Shown: in pieces, positions 1-6,547 of the stretch
How positions within the stretch are numbered: position 1 is the first letter of the stretch
Layout: each line of letters starts with the position of its first letter
Origin: an uncultured Pelagibacteraceae bacterium
GTDB lineage: Bacteria; Pseudomonadota; Alphaproteobacteria; Pelagibacterales; Pelagibacteraceae
Direction: 5' to 3'
DNA length: 9,012 bases
Assembly (NCBI GenBank): GCA_902630915.1
Contig: CACOWD010000014.1
Span: 1-9,012 of the forward strand
Notes under the pieces: model-generated
Told to the model about the DNA's origin: nothing
What the model saw: only the letters and a program-made list of their open reading frames with translations
Database searches by the model: none
Translations under genes and position numbers: made by a program

Positions 1-762
1 TTATACAATGCTGCTGTTTCGTCAAATATTGAACCTAACATTATTATAGAGTTTGCGAGAATATTTGGTTTTGAAGTAGATTTTCAAAGAGACATAAGAA
101 AAAATGATTGGTTTGAGATATTTTATGAAAATTTTGTAGATGATAACGGAAAAGTAAGAGATACGGGAAAAATAATCTATGCTTCAATGTATGTAAATGG
201 AGAAGAAATAAATCTTTATAATTTCAAATATAAAAATAATGACTCAGAATATTATGATATTAAGGGAAAAAGTATAACTAAATCTCTTATGAAAACTCCA
301 ATCAATGGAGCTAGACTTTCATCTTCTTTTGGAATGCGAAAACATCCCATCTTAGGATATAACAAAATGCATAGAGGAACTGATTTCGCGGCACCTAGTG
401 GAACTCCAATAATGGCATCTGGATCTGGAACAGTAACTAGAGCAAGGTGGTGCGGTGGTGGTGGAAATTGTGTTAAAATTAAACATAACTCAACTTATGA
501 AACTATTTATGCTCATATGAAATCTTTCGCGAAAGGAATAAAAGAAGGAAGAAAAGTAAAACAAGGTCAAATAATAGGTTATGTTGGTTCCACGGGTTTG
601 TCTACCGGACCACATTTACATTATGAAGTAATTGTTAATGGAAAAAAAGTGAATTCTCAAAAATTAAAATTACCTTCAGGAAAAATTTTAAAAGGTAATG
701 AGAGGAAAGAATTTGAGATAGAAAGAATTAAAATTGATTTAAAGTTGTCAGAGCTTAGATAG
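1..762 (+). CDS. M23 (LytM-type) peptidoglycan endopeptidase, 5'-truncated
   Basis: The reading frame is open from the first base, so the gene begins outside the window; the ATG at 187 is internal. The visible 253 residues hold two parts. Residues 1-80 resemble the substrate-occluding domain seen before the catalytic domain in OapA/MepM/Csd3-like peptidases (pattern around FARIFGFEVDFQRDIRKND). Residues 100-220 are the M23 metallopeptidase domain, with zinc ligands His124 and Asp128 in HRGTDFAAP, His172 in YAHM, and His205/His207 in PHLHYEV. The key M23 residues are all present, so an active enzyme is expected. Family knowledge: such enzymes cut peptide cross-links of peptidoglycan in the periplasm. 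The signal peptide or membrane anchor would lie upstream, out of view. Two cysteines (151 and 157) bracket a Gly-rich loop. The stop codon overlaps the convergent DUF4167 gene by 8 bases. Exact orthology (MepM-like or other) is not certain. Confidence 0.93.
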   Translation, partial: LYNAAVSSNIEPNIIIEFARIFGFEVDFQRDIRKNDWFEIFYENFVDDNGKVRDTGKIIYASMYVNGEEINLYNFKYKNNDSEYYDIKGKSITKSLMKTPINGARLSSSFGMRKHPILGYNKMHRGTDFAAPSGTPIMASGSGTVTRARWCGGGGNCVKIKHNSTYETIYAHMKSFAKGIKEGRKVKQGQIIGYVGSTGLSTGPHLHYEVIVNGKKVNSQKLKLPSGKILKGNERKEFEIERIKIDLKLSELR

Positions 763-776
763 CTAAGTCTTTTTTT
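750..776 (+). terminator. Probable intrinsic terminator of the M23 gene
   Basis: A perfect 5-bp stem (CTTAG 754-758 with CTAAG 763-767, loop ATAG) can be extended by three more pairs (750-752 with 768-770) if G753 bulges out. It is followed by a T run that ends at 776. The hairpin covers the M23 stop codon, and the T run lies inside the end of the oppositely transcribed DUF4167 gene, where it reads as lysine codons. No T run follows the hairpin on the minus strand, so it would work only for plus-strand transcription. The stem is short and AT-rich, so strength is uncertain. Confidence 0.5.
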
Positions 777-1123
777 GAGTTTTGAGAAATATCAATTTCT
801 TTACTTTTATTTTTTTCAATAGAATTTTCTCGTTTATCACTAAGCTCATTATATCTTCTTAAGTAATGATCAGCATGTTGAAGGTAATTTTGAGCCAACA
901 CTGGATCACCATTGCTTTGTGCGTCTTTTGCAAGTTGTTGAAATTTTTGCATTGCCTTTTCTACGCTATGAATATTATTCATCGAACCGTTTCTGTTAAA
1001 ATTTACATTTCCATTGTTATTAAAACTTGGTGAGCCATTTGACGAAACAGATCCGCCTCTTCTTCTGAAGCTATTCTTAGATGATCTTACTCTAAAATTT
1101 CTTCTTCTATTATTATTGTTCAT
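755..1123 (-). CDS. DUF4167 family protein (uncharacterised, alphaproteobacterial)
   Basis: This is a 122-residue protein. Residues 1-50 are low-complexity, basic and probably disordered, with about 16 Asn and 9 Arg including RRR at 6-8 and 20-22. Residues 52-93 match the DUF4167 core, seen in QLAKDAQSNGDPVLAQNY followed by LQHADHYLRR, which should form a helical pair. The C-terminal tail is Lys/Ser/Glu-rich. Family knowledge: DUF4167 proteins are largely confined to Alphaproteobacteria and commonly lie just downstream of prmC, as here. The arginine-rich amino end suggests nucleic-acid binding, but that is an inference. It is the last gene of the lysC-ispG-prfA-prmC run: its ATG is 9 bases after the prmC stop, with no Shine-Dalgarno sequence, so translation is probably coupled. 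Its last codons overlap the M23 gene on the other strand. There is no signal peptide or membrane segment. Confidence 0.88.
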   Translation of the reverse strand: MNNNNRRRNFRVRSSKNSFRRRGGSVSSNGSPSFNNNGNVNFNRNGSMNNIHSVEKAMQKFQQLAKDAQSNGDPVLAQNYLQHADHYLRRYNELSDKRENSIEKNKSKEIDISQNSKKDLAI

Positions 1124-1132
1124 TTGAGTTTA

Positions 1133-1975
1133 TCAGCCTATATACTTTGATATTAAACACCTTACGTTATCTTCATAATCTTTAATTTTGTGTTCTAATC
1201 TAAAATTATTGCTTAAAAGTATTTTTGAAACTTCTTTATTTTGATTATTGCCAATTTCTATAGCAAGAACACCATTTATTTTTAAGATATCTTTCGATTT
1301 GTAGATAACTTTTTTAATTACGTCAAGCCCATCAATTCCTCCATCTAGTGCTAATTTAGGTTCGAAATACTTTATATCTTCCTGTAAATTTTTTAAGTCT
1401 TTGGTTTTAATATATGGTGGATTAGATGTGACTAAATCAAACTTTTGATGATTAAGCATTTTTAGAGGCATTCTTTTAAATTTAATCTTGGCGCTTACTT
1501 TATGTTTTTTTGCATTTTTCTTTGCAATTAAAATACTTTTTTGGGAAATATCAATACCTAATCCCTTTGAATTTTTAAACTCACTCAGCAAACTTATTAT
1601 TATGCAACCACTTCCTGTTCCAATATCAACTACATTAAAAACTTTATTTTTAAATATTTTTACTAATTTTTCAACCATTAACTCAGTTTCAGGTCTAGGT
1701 ATTAAAGTATTTTTTTCTATTTCAAACCGTTTGCTCCAAAACTCTTTTTCCTTTAAAATATATGCCATTGGTTCTTTAGTTGACCTTCTATTTATGTAAT
1801 AGTTAAATTGAGAGATATTTATCAAACTAATTTTTTGATTTAGATCAATTAAAACTCTTTCTCTCCTTTTTTTTAAAATTTTTGACAATAACAGCTCGGC
1901 GTCTAGTTTATGAGATAGTATATTTTTTTTTTTGAGTTTATGTGAACCTAGACTTATTAGTTGTAAAGCGTTCAT
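1133..1975 (-). CDS. prmC: Peptide chain release factor N5-glutamine methyltransferase
   Basis: PrmC (HemK) uses S-adenosylmethionine to methylate the glutamine of the GGQ motif in release factors, raising the rate of translation termination in the cytoplasm. The 280-residue length is normal. Residues 1-75 form the helical release-factor-binding domain, ending in the conserved stretch STKEPMAYIL. The linker IPRPETE is at 92-98, the SAM-binding motif DIGTGSG at 117-123, the catalytic NPPY at 185-188, and the family signature EPKLALDGG at 205-213. The start codon shares one base with the prfA stop (TAATG), a translational-coupling arrangement that ties the modifying enzyme to its substrate. No Shine-Dalgarno sequence is visible. 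The gene ends in tandem in-frame stops, TGA TAA. An 11-A run (coding sense) lies in codons 14-18 and encodes lysines. Confidence 0.96.
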   Translation of the reverse strand: MNALQLISLGSHKLKKKNILSHKLDAELLLSKILKKRRERVLIDLNQKISLINISQFNYYINRRSTKEPMAYILKEKEFWSKRFEIEKNTLIPRPETELMVEKLVKIFKNKVFNVVDIGTGSGCIIISLLSEFKNSKGLGIDISQKSILIAKKNAKKHKVSAKIKFKRMPLKMLNHQKFDLVTSNPPYIKTKDLKNLQEDIKYFEPKLALDGGIDGLDVIKKVIYKSKDILKINGVLAIEIGNNQNKEVSKILLSNNFRLEHKIKDYEDNVRCLISKYIG

Positions 1976-3048
1976 TATTTTAGATTTTCAAGTTTTAAGT
2001 TTTGTTCTTTTAATCTTAGCTCTTGATTCATCTCTTCATGGATTTCTCCACTCAAAAATTCACTCAATTTGTGTAATGTGAGATTTATTCTATGGTCTGT
2101 AACCCTGCCTTGAGGAAAATTGTATGTTCTAATTCTTTCTGATCTATCTCCAGTACCTATTTGACTTCTCCTGTTATCTGATCGTTCTTGATCTTTTTTT
2201 CTTTTTTCGGACTCATAAACTCTTGATCTTAAGATTTTTAAAGCCTTTGCCTTATTCTTATGTTGAGATTTTTCATCTTGTTGACTCACAACCACACCGG
2301 ATGGTAAATGAGTAATTCTTACCGCGCTATCTGTCGTATTAACAGATTGTCCTCCTGGACCTCCTGCCCTAAATACATCAATTCTTAAATCAGACTCTTT
2401 AATTTGAATATCTACATCTTCAACTTCAGGTAAAACAGCAACAGTGGCAGCAGAAGTGTGCACTCTACCTTGAGTTTCTGTTTCTGGGATCCTTTGCACA
2501 CGATGAACACCTGATTCATATTTTAAATAAGAATAAATATCATTTCCACTTACTGAGAATATTACCTCTTTAAAACCTCCTGCTTCACTTTTAGAAATAC
2601 TAATAAGATCTAACTTCCATTTTTTTTTTGAACAGACTTTTTCATACATTTTATATAAATCTAAGCAAAAAAGTGATGCCTCTAATCCACCTGTTCCTGA
2701 TCGTATTTCAACAATAGCATTTTTGTTGTCATCTTCATCTTTCGGAAGGAGAAAAATTTTTAATCTATTTTCATTGGTTTGTTTTTTTTGCTCAATTTCG
2801 TTAAGATCTTTTCTAGCCATTTCTATCATTTCGCTATCATTATTTTTATCTTTTAAAATTTGCTCTAAATCTTTTTTATCTTTATCATAATTAACATAGT
2901 CCCTAGCTACTTTTATAATATTGCCTAAATCAGAATATTCTTTAGATTTTTTTGCAAATAACTTTGAGTCTACACTACCTGTAGAAAGTTCTTGCTCTAA
3001 TTTGCTATGCTTTAAAATAATATCTTTTACTTTTTGCATTGGTATCAT
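1975..3048 (-). CDS. prfA: Peptide chain release factor 1 (RF1)
   Basis: RF1 recognises UAA and UAG stop codons in the ribosomal A site and triggers peptide release. The 357-residue length is typical. The coiled N-terminal domain spans about 1-105. The stop-codon-recognition tripeptide PxT is present as PET (188-190, in IPETETQGR), which marks this as RF1 and not RF2 (SPF). The catalytic GGQ is at 232-234 inside [18 protein letters not shown]. The C-terminal region carries the usual [20 protein letters not shown] block. Two starts are possible, Met1 and Met4 (ATG at 3037-3039); neither has a Shine-Dalgarno sequence, and Met1 lies 3 bases after the ispG stop, so I keep it. The gene overlaps prmC by one base. 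Gln234 is the expected methylation target of the neighbouring PrmC. A 10-A run lies in codons around residues 141-143. Confidence 0.97.
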   Translation of the reverse strand: MIPMQKVKDIILKHSKLEQELSTGSVDSKLFAKKSKEYSDLGNIIKVARDYVNYDKDKKDLEQILKDKNNDSEMIEMARKDLNEIEQKKQTNENRLKIFLLPKDEDDNKNAIVEIRSGTGGLEASLFCLDLYKMYEKVCSKKKWKLDLISISKSEAGGFKEVIFSVSGNDIYSYLKYESGVHRVQRIPETETQGRVHTSAATVAVLPEVEDVDIQIKESDLRIDVFRAGGPGGQSVNTTDSAVRITHLPSGVVVSQQDEKSQHKNKAKALKILRSRVYESEKRKKDQERSDNRRSQIGTGDRSERIRTYNFPQGRVTDHRINLTLHKLSEFLSGEIHEEMNQELRLKEQNLKLENLK

Positions 3049-3051
3049 TAT

Positions 3052-4143
3052 TTAATTAATTTCTTTTACTTTTTCTTCGACAAGCTTAACCACTTTCTCA
3101 ATGATTTGTGAGTTTGCAACTTTTGTATGTGGTATTCCTGATAAATATAAAAGATTACTATCCTGACCGCCTCCAGTTAATCCTATTTCAGTTTGCGCCG
3201 CTTCGCCTGGGCCATTAACCACACATCCTATTATAGATAAATTTATTGGCTTTTTAATATGAGATAATTTTTCCTCCAGTTTTTTGACTGTTTCAATAAC
3301 TGGAAATGCTTGACGAGCGCATGAAGGGCAAGAAATTATATTTACTCCTCTGCTTCTAATTCCTAATGACTTTAAAATTTCATAACCTGCTTTTACCTCA
3401 TCTATTGGATCAGATGAAAGCGATACTCTAATAGTATCACCAATGCCTTCCATCAAAAGTTGACCGATTCCTATTGAAGATTTAATGCTCCCAGTAAGTA
3501 ATCCCCCAGCCTCAGTTACACCGAGATGTAATGGATAATTACAAAGTTCTGATAGCTTTCTATAGGCCTTAACAGTCAAAAAAATATCTGACGATTTTAC
3601 GCTAATTTTAAAATTAAAAAAATCATTATCCTCTAAAAGTTTTATGTTTTGTATAGCGCTTTCGACTAAAGACTCTGGACATGGTTCTTTATATTTTTCT
3701 AATAAATTCTTATCTAACGATCCAGCATTAACACCCACTCTTATTGAGCAGTTGTTGTCTTTAGCAGCCTTAACTACCTCTAAAACTCTATCGCTCGAAC
3801 CAATATTTCCAGGATTAATTCTTAAACAACTTGCTCCATTCTCAGCAGCTTCGATAGCTCTTTTATAATGAAAGTGTATATCAGCCACAAGCGGTACATT
3901 TACATCTTTTGAAATATTTTTTAGTGCTTTAGTGGAATTCTCATCTGGACACGACACTCTCACTATATCAGCTCCTGCTTCCTCAAGTTCATTTATTTGA
4001 TTAATAGTAGCTTTTACATCAGTCGTTAATGTATTTGTCATTGACTGAACACTTATAAAAGAGTTTCCACCTACAGAAATTTTACCTACTTTAATTTCTT
4101 TAGTTTTTTTTCTTTTAATTATTCTATAAGGTCTTATTTCCAT
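3052..4143 (-). CDS. ispG: 4-hydroxy-3-methylbut-2-en-1-yl diphosphate synthase
   Basis: IspG (GcpE) reductively converts 2-C-methyl-D-erythritol 2,4-cyclodiphosphate to HMBPP, the penultimate step of the MEP isoprenoid pathway, using a [4Fe-4S] cluster. The 363 residues match the short bacterial form without the extra central domain. The TIM-barrel domain runs about 20-255, with [13 protein letters not shown] at 31-43, VADIHFHY at 86-93 and RINPGNIG at 108-115. The C-terminal cluster domain holds CPSC (Cys272 and Cys275) and [10 protein letters not shown] (Cys307, Glu314), which supply the cluster ligands. All key residues are intact. The start codon follows the lysC stop with no gap (TAAATG), and prfA starts 3 bases after its stop, so it is very likely co-transcribed with both. 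No Shine-Dalgarno sequence is seen. Isoprenoid diphosphates are also needed for the ubiquinone side chain, though ubiG is on the other strand. Confidence 0.97.
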   Translation of the reverse strand: MEIRPYRIIKRKKTKEIKVGKISVGGNSFISVQSMTNTLTTDVKATINQINELEEAGADIVRVSCPDENSTKALKNISKDVNVPLVADIHFHYKRAIEAAENGASCLRINPGNIGSSDRVLEVVKAAKDNNCSIRVGVNAGSLDKNLLEKYKEPCPESLVESAIQNIKLLEDNDFFNFKISVKSSDIFLTVKAYRKLSELCNYPLHLGVTEAGGLLTGSIKSSIGIGQLLMEGIGDTIRVSLSSDPIDEVKAGYEILKSLGIRSRGVNIISCPSCARQAFPVIETVKKLEEKLSHIKKPINLSIIGCVVNGPGEAAQTEIGLTGGGQDSNLLYLSGIPHTKVANSQIIEKVVKLVEEKVKEIN

Positions 4144-5352
4144 TTAATCTAATTCAAAAATAGTATGTAATTTTTTAACAGCTTTTAAAGTATTTTCTTC
4201 ATCAATTATTACAGATAATTTAATCTCTGAAGTTGAAATAGCTAGAATGTTTATATTTTCCTCTGCTAGACCTTTGAACATTCTATAAGTTACACCAGGT
4301 GTAGAAACCATTCCTGCACCAACTATCGAAACTTTTGCCACTAGATCATTTTGAATAATACTATCGTATTTAATATTTTTATTTGCCTCTAATACATCCA
4401 TAGTTTTTTTTAGATGATCTCTTTTGATTGTAAAGGTAATATCAGTTTTCTTAATATTTGAAGAAATATTTTGAATTACCATATCAACATTAACCTGGGC
4501 TTTGTTTAAAGGTTCAAAGATATTTGCAGCTACTCCTGGTTTATCTTCAACTCCTACTAATGTAATTTTAGCATCATCTCTCGAATAAGCTACACCGGTA
4601 ACACTTTTTGAGTAATCTATGCTATCTTGCTCGAATATTTTAGTCCCTTTTCGATTTGTAAAAGTTGATCTCACCTCAAGAGGTATGTCATAAATTTTAG
4701 CAGTTTGAACTGCCGAAGGTTGCATTACTTTTGCGCCTAAAGATGAAAGCTCAAGCATTTCATCAAAAGAAATTTTACTAATTTTTTTTGCTACCGGTAT
4801 TTTATTTGGATCTGAGGAATAAACACCATCTACATCTGTATAAATTTCACATGTGTCAACATTAAATAATTTCGCTAATGCTACCGCAGTAGCATCTGAA
4901 CCTCCACGACCTATTGTGGTGATATCTCCAATTTTAGAAATTCCTTGAAAACCAGGTACTATAGCAATTCCATCTTTTAAAAATTCATTTATTTGAGAAA
5001 CATTAATATTTATTATTCTAGCATTAGAGTGTTCTCCTTCAGTTAAAATTGGAATTTGCCAATTTAACCAAGATTTTGCTTTTAGTTTTAAATTAATTAA
5101 AGCAGCTGAAAGTAATGCGCAAGAGACCTGCTCTCCAGTAGATAAAAGAACATCGAGTTCTCGTTTGTCAAAGTCTTTTGATATTTTTTTAGAAAGATCA
5201 AGTAATTCATTTGTTTTTCCTGCCATTGCAGAAACTACAGCAATAACTTGATTACCTGCGTCAAATTCTTTTTTTATAATACCAGCAACGTGATGTATTC
5301 TTTCAATTGAACCCACAGATGTACCGCCAAATTTTAATACTTTTTTTTTCAT
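4144..5352 (-). CDS. lysC: Aspartate kinase
   Basis: Aspartokinase phosphorylates L-aspartate with ATP, the first step toward lysine, threonine, methionine and diaminopimelate for the cell wall. The 402 residues fit the monofunctional bacterial form. The kinase domain covers about 1-245: KFGGTSVG at 7-14 binds substrate and nucleotide, STGEQVSCALL lies at 71-81, GRGGSDATA at 148-156, and YTDVDGVYSSDP at 171-182. Two ACT domains follow (about 262-330 and 338-402), including VEDKPGVAANIF and the STSEIKLSV strand. Feedback inhibition by lysine and/or threonine is therefore expected, but the effector cannot be read from the sequence. No homoserine dehydrogenase domain is fused. It is the first gene of the five-gene minus-strand run, with a promoter expected in the 59-base gap before divergent ubiG. 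There is no Shine-Dalgarno sequence and no leader long enough for an attenuator or riboswitch. Confidence 0.96.
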   Translation of the reverse strand: MKKKVLKFGGTSVGSIERIHHVAGIIKKEFDAGNQVIAVVSAMAGKTNELLDLSKKISKDFDKRELDVLLSTGEQVSCALLSAALINLKLKAKSWLNWQIPILTEGEHSNARIININVSQINEFLKDGIAIVPGFQGISKIGDITTIGRGGSDATAVALAKLFNVDTCEIYTDVDGVYSSDPNKIPVAKKISKISFDEMLELSSLGAKVMQPSAVQTAKIYDIPLEVRSTFTNRKGTKIFEQDSIDYSKSVTGVAYSRDDAKITLVGVEDKPGVAANIFEPLNKAQVNVDMVIQNISSNIKKTDITFTIKRDHLKKTMDVLEANKNIKYDSIIQNDLVAKVSIVGAGMVSTPGVTYRMFKGLAEENINILAISTSEIKLSVIIDEENTLKAVKKLHTIFELD

Positions 5353-5411
5353 TTTAAGAATTTAATATAATTATAAAAGATTTTAATGTATTTTATTTAA
5401 AAATAAATCAC
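5353..5411. promoter_or_regulatory. Divergent lysC / ubiG promoter region
   Basis: This 59-base, almost entirely A+T gap separates two divergent starts. A perfect 10-bp palindrome, TATAATTATA (5366-5375), gives a consensus -10 hexamer on each strand: TATAAT at 5366-5371 on plus, 40 bases before the ubiG ATG, and TATAAT at 5375-5370 on minus, 17 bases before the lysC ATG. I see no convincing -35 hexamer at 16-18 bases for either. The minus-strand placement would give a leader of roughly 10 bases for lysC. Chance matches are frequent in such AT-rich DNA. That promoters lie here is near certain; the exact boxes are tentative. Confidence 0.5.
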
Positions 5412-6134
5412 ATGACTACTATAAATAAAGAAGAAATTCAAAAGTTTTCAAATCTTGCTGAAGAATGGTGGGATGTAAAGGGCAAATTCAAACCATTACA
5501 CATGTTCAATCCAATAAGAATTGAATACATCACAGAAAAAATCAAACAGCATTATAATATAAAAAAAGAAAAAAATTTTTTAGCTGGTTTAAATATTTTA
5601 GATATAGGATGTGGCGGAGGTTTGATTAGTGAGCCAATGGCTCGTCTAGGGGGGAAAATTACTGGTATTGATGCATCAGAAAAAAATATAAAAATTGCCA
5701 AAGTTCACTCTGAAAAAAATAATCTAAATATTCGATATCTTAATAAATCTCCAGAAGAATTGAAAGAATTTAATAAATTTGACATAATACTTAATTTAGA
5801 AATTGTTGAGCATGTAGATAATTTAAATCTCTATATAAAATCTTGTAGTGGGCTATTAAAAAACGGGGGAATAATGTTCACCGCTACTTTAAATAGAACT
5901 TTAATTTCATATTTTAAAGCAATTATAGGAGCTGAGTATATTTTAAGGTGGTTACCAATAGGAACTCATGATTGGAACAAATTTATTAAACCAGAGGAAT
6001 TAGAAAACATTTTATCTAATGAAAAATTTATAACTTATGATCTGAAAGGTTTTCAATTTAATCCGATTTTATTTAAATGGAGAAGATCAGAAAACCTGTC
6101 TGTTAATTATATTGTCAGTAGTATAAAAAATTAA
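5412..6134 (+). CDS. ubiG: Ubiquinone biosynthesis O-methyltransferase
   Basis: UbiG performs both SAM-dependent O-methylations of the ubiquinone ring (on polyprenyl-6-hydroxyphenol and on demethylubiquinol), at the membrane surface. The 240-residue length is usual. The family opening is present (EEWWDVKGKFKPLHMFNP, 17-34). The SAM-binding motif DIGCGGG is at 64-70, followed by SEPMARLGGKITGIDAS, and LEIVEHV at 129-135. The diagnostic C-terminal block includes ATLNRT (158-163) and GAEYILRWLPIGTHDWNKF (173-191), which separates UbiG from generic class I methyltransferases. It stands alone on the plus strand, divergent from lysC, an arrangement I recall from other Alphaproteobacteria. Its TAA stop overlaps the convergent DUF1178 gene by 4 bases. 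No Shine-Dalgarno sequence precedes the ATG and I see no terminator hairpin after it. Presence of UbiG implies ubiquinone-based aerobic respiration. Confidence 0.96.
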   Translation: MTTINKEEIQKFSNLAEEWWDVKGKFKPLHMFNPIRIEYITEKIKQHYNIKKEKNFLAGLNILDIGCGGGLISEPMARLGGKITGIDASEKNIKIAKVHSEKNNLNIRYLNKSPEELKEFNKFDIILNLEIVEHVDNLNLYIKSCSGLLKNGGIMFTATLNRTLISYFKAIIGAEYILRWLPIGTHDWNKFIKPEELENILSNEKFITYDLKGFQFNPILFKWRRSENLSVNYIVSSIKN

Positions 6135-6544
6135 TTCTCTTTATCTACCCAAGGCACACTTATTAAGTCTATACCTTCCTCGGCAAGTTCTTCTCTTTCT
6201 TTTGGTGTTGTAGTGCCATAAATAGTTTTTTTACTACTTTTATCATAATAAATGTCTCTAACTTTTTTGCTAAAATTATTACCAACATATTCAAAGTTAT
6301 CTTCTATATAATTTCTGAGTCTAATAAGATTTTCTCTCTCTTTTCTTAGCTTCTTATCTGTAACACCTGAACTATCAATAGTGCCTGATACCATTGGAGC
6401 CATAATTGACTTACTTATTTTTTTGGAACCACAAAATATACATTCTAATAATCTTTTTTTTTTGAGTTTCTCATATTCTTCTGAATTTGAAAACCAGCTC
6501 TCGAACTCGTGATTATTTTTACAATTAAGGATATATTTGATCAT
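6131..6544 (-). CDS. DUF1178 family protein with N-terminal zinc-ribbon-like motif
   Basis: This is a 137-residue protein of unknown function. The start MIKYILNC, followed by NHEFESWF, and the pair CIFCGS (Cys35, Cys38) give a probable metal site from Cys8, His12, Cys35 and Cys38. The segment MAPMVSG follows at 48-54. The C-terminal half has the family signature DNFEYVGNNF, then IYGTTTPKEREELAEEGI and a final VPWVD motif. These features match DUF1178 proteins of Proteobacteria. There is no signal peptide or membrane segment, so it should be cytoplasmic. It starts 3 bases after the argJ stop and should be co-transcribed with it. Its stop lies on the same TTAA as the ubiG stop. A 10-A run in the coding strand (6454-6463) falls in the KLKKKR segment around residues 27-31. 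No specific role can be assigned; the metal ligands are inferred from spacing. Confidence 0.87.
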   Translation of the reverse strand: MIKYILNCKNNHEFESWFSNSEEYEKLKKKRLLECIFCGSKKISKSIMAPMVSGTIDSSGVTDKKLRKERENLIRLRNYIEDNFEYVGNNFSKKVRDIYYDKSSKKTIYGTTTPKEREELAEEGIDLISVPWVDKEN

Positions 6545-6547
6545 ATT

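Noticed and set aside
187..762. ATG at 187 as the true start of the M23 gene
   Set aside because: The frame is open upstream to base 1 and encodes a recognisable part of the family's pre-catalytic domain, so the start lies outside the window.
1488..1799. Plus-strand open frame of 103 codons
   Set aside because: It lies wholly antisense to prmC, is hydrophobic from reversed Lys/Asn codons, and has no recognisable domain.
3644..3868. Plus-strand open frame of 74 codons
   Set aside because: It is an antisense shadow of ispG with no recognisable features.
5353..5411. Possible lysine riboswitch or attenuator upstream of lysC
   Set aside because: The whole gap is 59 bases of A+T with no structured or conserved elements, far too short for the lysine riboswitch.
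6205..6242. GTAGT...ACTAC inverted repeat as a terminator downstream of ubiG
   Set aside because: The arms are only 5 bp with a loop of about 19 bases and lie within DUF1178 coding sequence; a stable terminator is unlikely.
6454..6470. Apparent repeat: poly-T followed by GAGTTT, also at 1923-1939 and near 770-782
   Set aside because: All three are antisense views of Leu/Lys-rich codons (CTC AAA AAA) in unrelated genes; they reflect composition and not a dispersed element.
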